The notes under the pieces: model-generated | Database searches by the model: none | What the model was told of the DNA's origin: nothing | What the model saw: the letters and a program-made list of their open reading frames with translations, nothing else | Translations under genes and position numbers: made by a program | DNA from: Panicum virgatum | Taxonomy: Eukaryota; Streptophyta; Magnoliopsida; Poales; Poaceae | Assembly (NCBI RefSeq): GCF_016808335.1 | Contig: NC_053146.1 | Span: forward strand, 31,473,495 to 31,537,494 | Length of the DNA stretch: 64,000 nt | Reading direction: 5' to 3' | Shown here: piece by piece, positions 61,516-64,000 of the stretch | Numbering within the stretch: the stretch's first letter is position 1 | Layout of the letters: each line of letters starts with the position of its first letter

Positions 61516-63656
61516 TCGAGTGGGAGACACCGCAGACGGTGAAGGAAGTCCGGCCATTCTTGGGCTTAGCAGGATATTATCGGAGGTTCATTGAGAATTT
61601 CTCCAAAATTGCAAAGCCCTTGACTTCTTTGCTAGAGAAGAATGTGGATTTCATGTGGACTGATGAGCGTCAGATGGCCTTTGATGAGTTGAGGAAGAGG
61701 CTTTCTACAGCGCCAGTCCTTACTCTGCCAGACCAGAGCAAGAGGTTCACCGTGTATTGTGATGCTTCGAAGGATGGTCTCGGTTGCGTCTTGATGCAGA
61801 AAGGCAGAGTGATTGCTTATGCTTCACGGCAGTTATGTCGGCATGAGCTGAACTATCCCACTCATGACCTTGAGTTAGCCGCAGTAGTGCATGCTCTGAA
61901 GATTTGGAGGCATTACTTGTACGGGCAGCAATGTGATATCTACACTAATCACAAGAGCCTCAAGTATATTTTCACGCAGAATGAGCTGAACATGCGGCAG
62001 AGGAGATGGTTAGAGCTGGTCAAGGATTATGACCTGGAGATTCACTATCATCCGGGAAAGGCCAATGTTGTGGCAGACGCTCTTACCAGAAGAAGCTATA
62101 TCAACATAGCCGTGGCTTTCTAGATGCCTCCAGAGTTATGCGAGGAGTTTGAGCAGTTGAGTCTGGGTTTCTTGCATCATACTTCGAGTGCAGCATTCGA
62201 GGCAGAGCCCACTCTAGAGGCAGAGATCCGGCAGCATCAGAAGGAAGACGAGAAGCTGCACGAGATTCGTGAGTTGCTCAAGAAAGGCAAGGCTCCTCAT
62301 TTTCAGAGAGGATGATCAGGGTACCTTGTGGTACAAGAACCGAATCTGTGTGCCAGATGTGAAGGATCTCAGGAAGTTTATCCTGAGTGAGGCTCATGAT
62401 ACAGCGTACTATATTCATCCGGGCAGTACTAAGATGTACTATGATCTTAAGGAGCGTTTCTGGTGGCCCGGGATGAAGCGTTCAGTCGCTGAGTATGTGG
62501 CCATCTGCAACACATGTCAGAGTGTGAAGGTAGAGCATCAGAGGCCAGCCAGTTTGTTGCAGCCGTTGAAGATTCCCGAGTGGAAATGGGAGGAGATCAC
62601 GATGGATTTCATAGTGGGATTACCTCGTACACAGCAGGGGTACAACTCTATATGGGTAGTAGTGGACCGTTTGACGAATGTTGCTCACTTCATTCCGGTG
62701 AACACTACTTACTCCGGTGCCAGACTTGCAGAGTTGTATATCTCCCGGATTGTCTGTTTGCATGGTGTGCCCAAGAAGATCATATCTGATAGAGGATCAC
62801 AGTTCACTTCACGGTTCTGGGAGCAGCTCCATGATTTATTGGATACGAAGCTGCGCTTCAATACCGCCTATCATCCTTAGATAGATGGGCAGACAGAGAG
62901 CACCAACCAAGTGTTGGAGGATATGCTGAGAGCTTGTGCTATTCAGTATGGTACCAGTTGGGATAAGTGCCTGTCATATGCTGAGTTTTCCTACAACAAC
63001 AGCTACTAGGCCAGTCTGAAGAAGTCCCCCTTTGAGGCATTGTATGACAGAAAGTGCAGGACTCCTCTTTATTGGGATCAGATTGGTGAGAAGCAGCTCT
63101 TTGGCCCTAACATTATAGAAGATGCAGAGCAGATGGTACAGACTGTGCGGGAAAATCTGAGGATTGCACAGACAAGGCAGAAGAGCTATGCAGATGGCAA
63201 ACGGAGGGACCTGACCTTCAAGGTGAACGATTATGTGTACTTGAAGGTGTCACCAATGCGGGGAATCCGCAGGTTTAATATAAAACGGAAATTAGCACCA
63301 AGGTACATTGGTCCATTCAGGGTGCTGGAGAGGAAAGGCGAAGTTGCTTATCGCCTAGAGTTGCCCACTGATCTCTCCGTCGTACATGATGTCTTCCATA
63401 TCTCTCAGCTGAGGAAATGTCTGCGAGTACCTGAGGAGCAGGCACCACTGGAAGGGTTAGGGGTGCAGGAAGATCTGACCTATACTGAGCATCCGGTAAA
63501 AAGATTCTGGAGACATCGGAGAGAGTTACCCGGAACAAGCGCATCAAGATGTGCCGGGTCCAGTGGAAGCATCACAGCGAAGCTGAGGCTACATGGGAGC
63601 GAGAAGATGAGCTGACGAAGACATATCCAGATCTCTTTGCTAGCCAGTCCAGCTGA
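61516..63656 (+). pseudogene. pol: E pol, 3' part: RT end, RNase H, integrase, chromodomain
   Basis: It resumes with [20 protein letters not shown] directly after G. RNase H shows [11 protein letters not shown] and the position of YTDHKS reads YTNHKS (catalytic Asp to Asn). Integrase has the HHCC region ([18 protein letters not shown]), TMDFIVGLP and SDRGSQF. Stops TAG at 62121, 62878 and 63007 replace CAG codons of T1. Extra bases near 62304 and 63495 shift the frame. The last part after 63495 encodes the chromodomain-like end in a shifted frame. Confidence 0.85.
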
Positions 63657-63692
63657 ATCTCGGGGATGAGATTCCAATAAGGGGGTAGGGTT
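63657..63692 (+). promoter_or_regulatory. E polypurine tract
   Basis: AATAAGGGGGTAGGGTTT just before the 3' LTR, preceded by a one-mismatch version of the AATCTCG/CGAGATT stem. Confidence 0.8.
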
Positions 63693-64000
63693 TGTAACAC
63701 TCCAATTTAAATTTCAGTATTTAATAATAAATTTATTTGGCTTTACTTAATTTTCTAAGGTTTATTATGATTAGTCTTGCATTTAATCTAATTTTGTTTC
63801 ACAAGGAATTAAAATTTTTCTAGGTTTAAACATGTTTGTGCATTCATGCTGGTGCATGGTTTTATTTTGGTTGAGTGCATAGGGTTTGAATTCAAATTTG
63901 AATTTGAATTCAAATTAGTTGAGTGTTGTTTGGAAGAGAAATAGGAGAAGAAAACCAGAAACCCAACCCAACAGCCCAAACCGCGGCCCACCTCTCTTTC
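63693..64000 (+). repeat. E 3' LTR, start only
   Basis: It starts TGTAACACTCCAATTT and follows the 5' LTR of E with few differences (for example AACACTCC against AACAATCC) until the window ends. Confidence 0.9.

Larger units (their letters stand above)
41125..64000 (+). mobile_element. E: Tekay/Del-like element, split by G, runs off the window
   Basis: Plus orientation: 5' LTR 41125-44478, PBS 44482-44494, gag with intron-like gap, pol to 47486, insertion G, pol from 61516 to 63656, PPT, 3' LTR from 63693 to beyond the window. It sits in the gag of D. The frame of pol is restored exactly when G and one TCGAG copy are taken out. It has many stops, so it is dead. Confidence 0.9.

Overview
The window looks like plant heterochromatin, most probably from a grass (Poaceae). 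This rests on Tekay/Del-type chromoviruses with 3.3-3.5 kb LTRs, Tat-lineage gag-pro units and ATHILA ORF-1 genes packed into each other. I could not name the species. I found no host gene, rRNA, tRNA gene or CRISPR array. Nearly every base belongs to an LTR retrotransposon or a fragment of one; only about 7.72-8.62 kb is unassigned.

Layout, left to right. 1-1345: the 3' end of a plus-strand LTR element (PPT and LTR start). 1345-7723: a minus-strand Ty3/gypsy remnant (gag, PBS-like site, 5' LTR) holding a 3,052-bp solo LTR (1633-4684, TSD TGGAC). 8618-22.3 kb: an element here called K, whose 509-bp 3' LTR is split by a complete young Tekay-like element, T1 (8960-20674, two 3,271-bp LTRs, TSD ACACC). 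22.35-41.12 kb: Athila-like material on the minus strand. It includes element D (gag-pro and ATHILA ORF-1), which is split by B, a Tat-like element (26700-39488, TSD GGTGC). B in turn holds a second Athila-like element, F (about 28979-34569). 41125 to the end: E, a plus-strand Tekay-like element inserted into the gag of D. E is split at 47486/61516 by G, the same family on the minus strand (TSD TCGAG). The 3' LTR of G is split by solo LTR H (48382-51794, TSD AGGGA).

The order of insertion is fixed by nesting and exact 5-bp target duplications: D, then B, then F; D, then E, then G, then H; K, then T1. T1 keeps an open gag-pol and LTRs in which I saw no difference, so it is the best candidate for recent activity. 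E and G are dead, mostly through CAG-to-TAG changes.

Most interesting points: (1) all three Tekay-like gag genes are interrupted at the same codon boundary by a 110-112 bp GT...AG sequence whose removal restores a continuous Gag-Pol frame, i.e. an apparent intron. (2) Two Athila-like elements share the order gag - protease - promoter-like leader - ATHILA ORF-1 and lack reverse transcriptase and integrase. (3) Element B carries an antisense plant-mobile-domain gene with its own TATA box and a small intron. (4) GC-rich perfect palindromes recur near the putative promoters of the Athila-like units.
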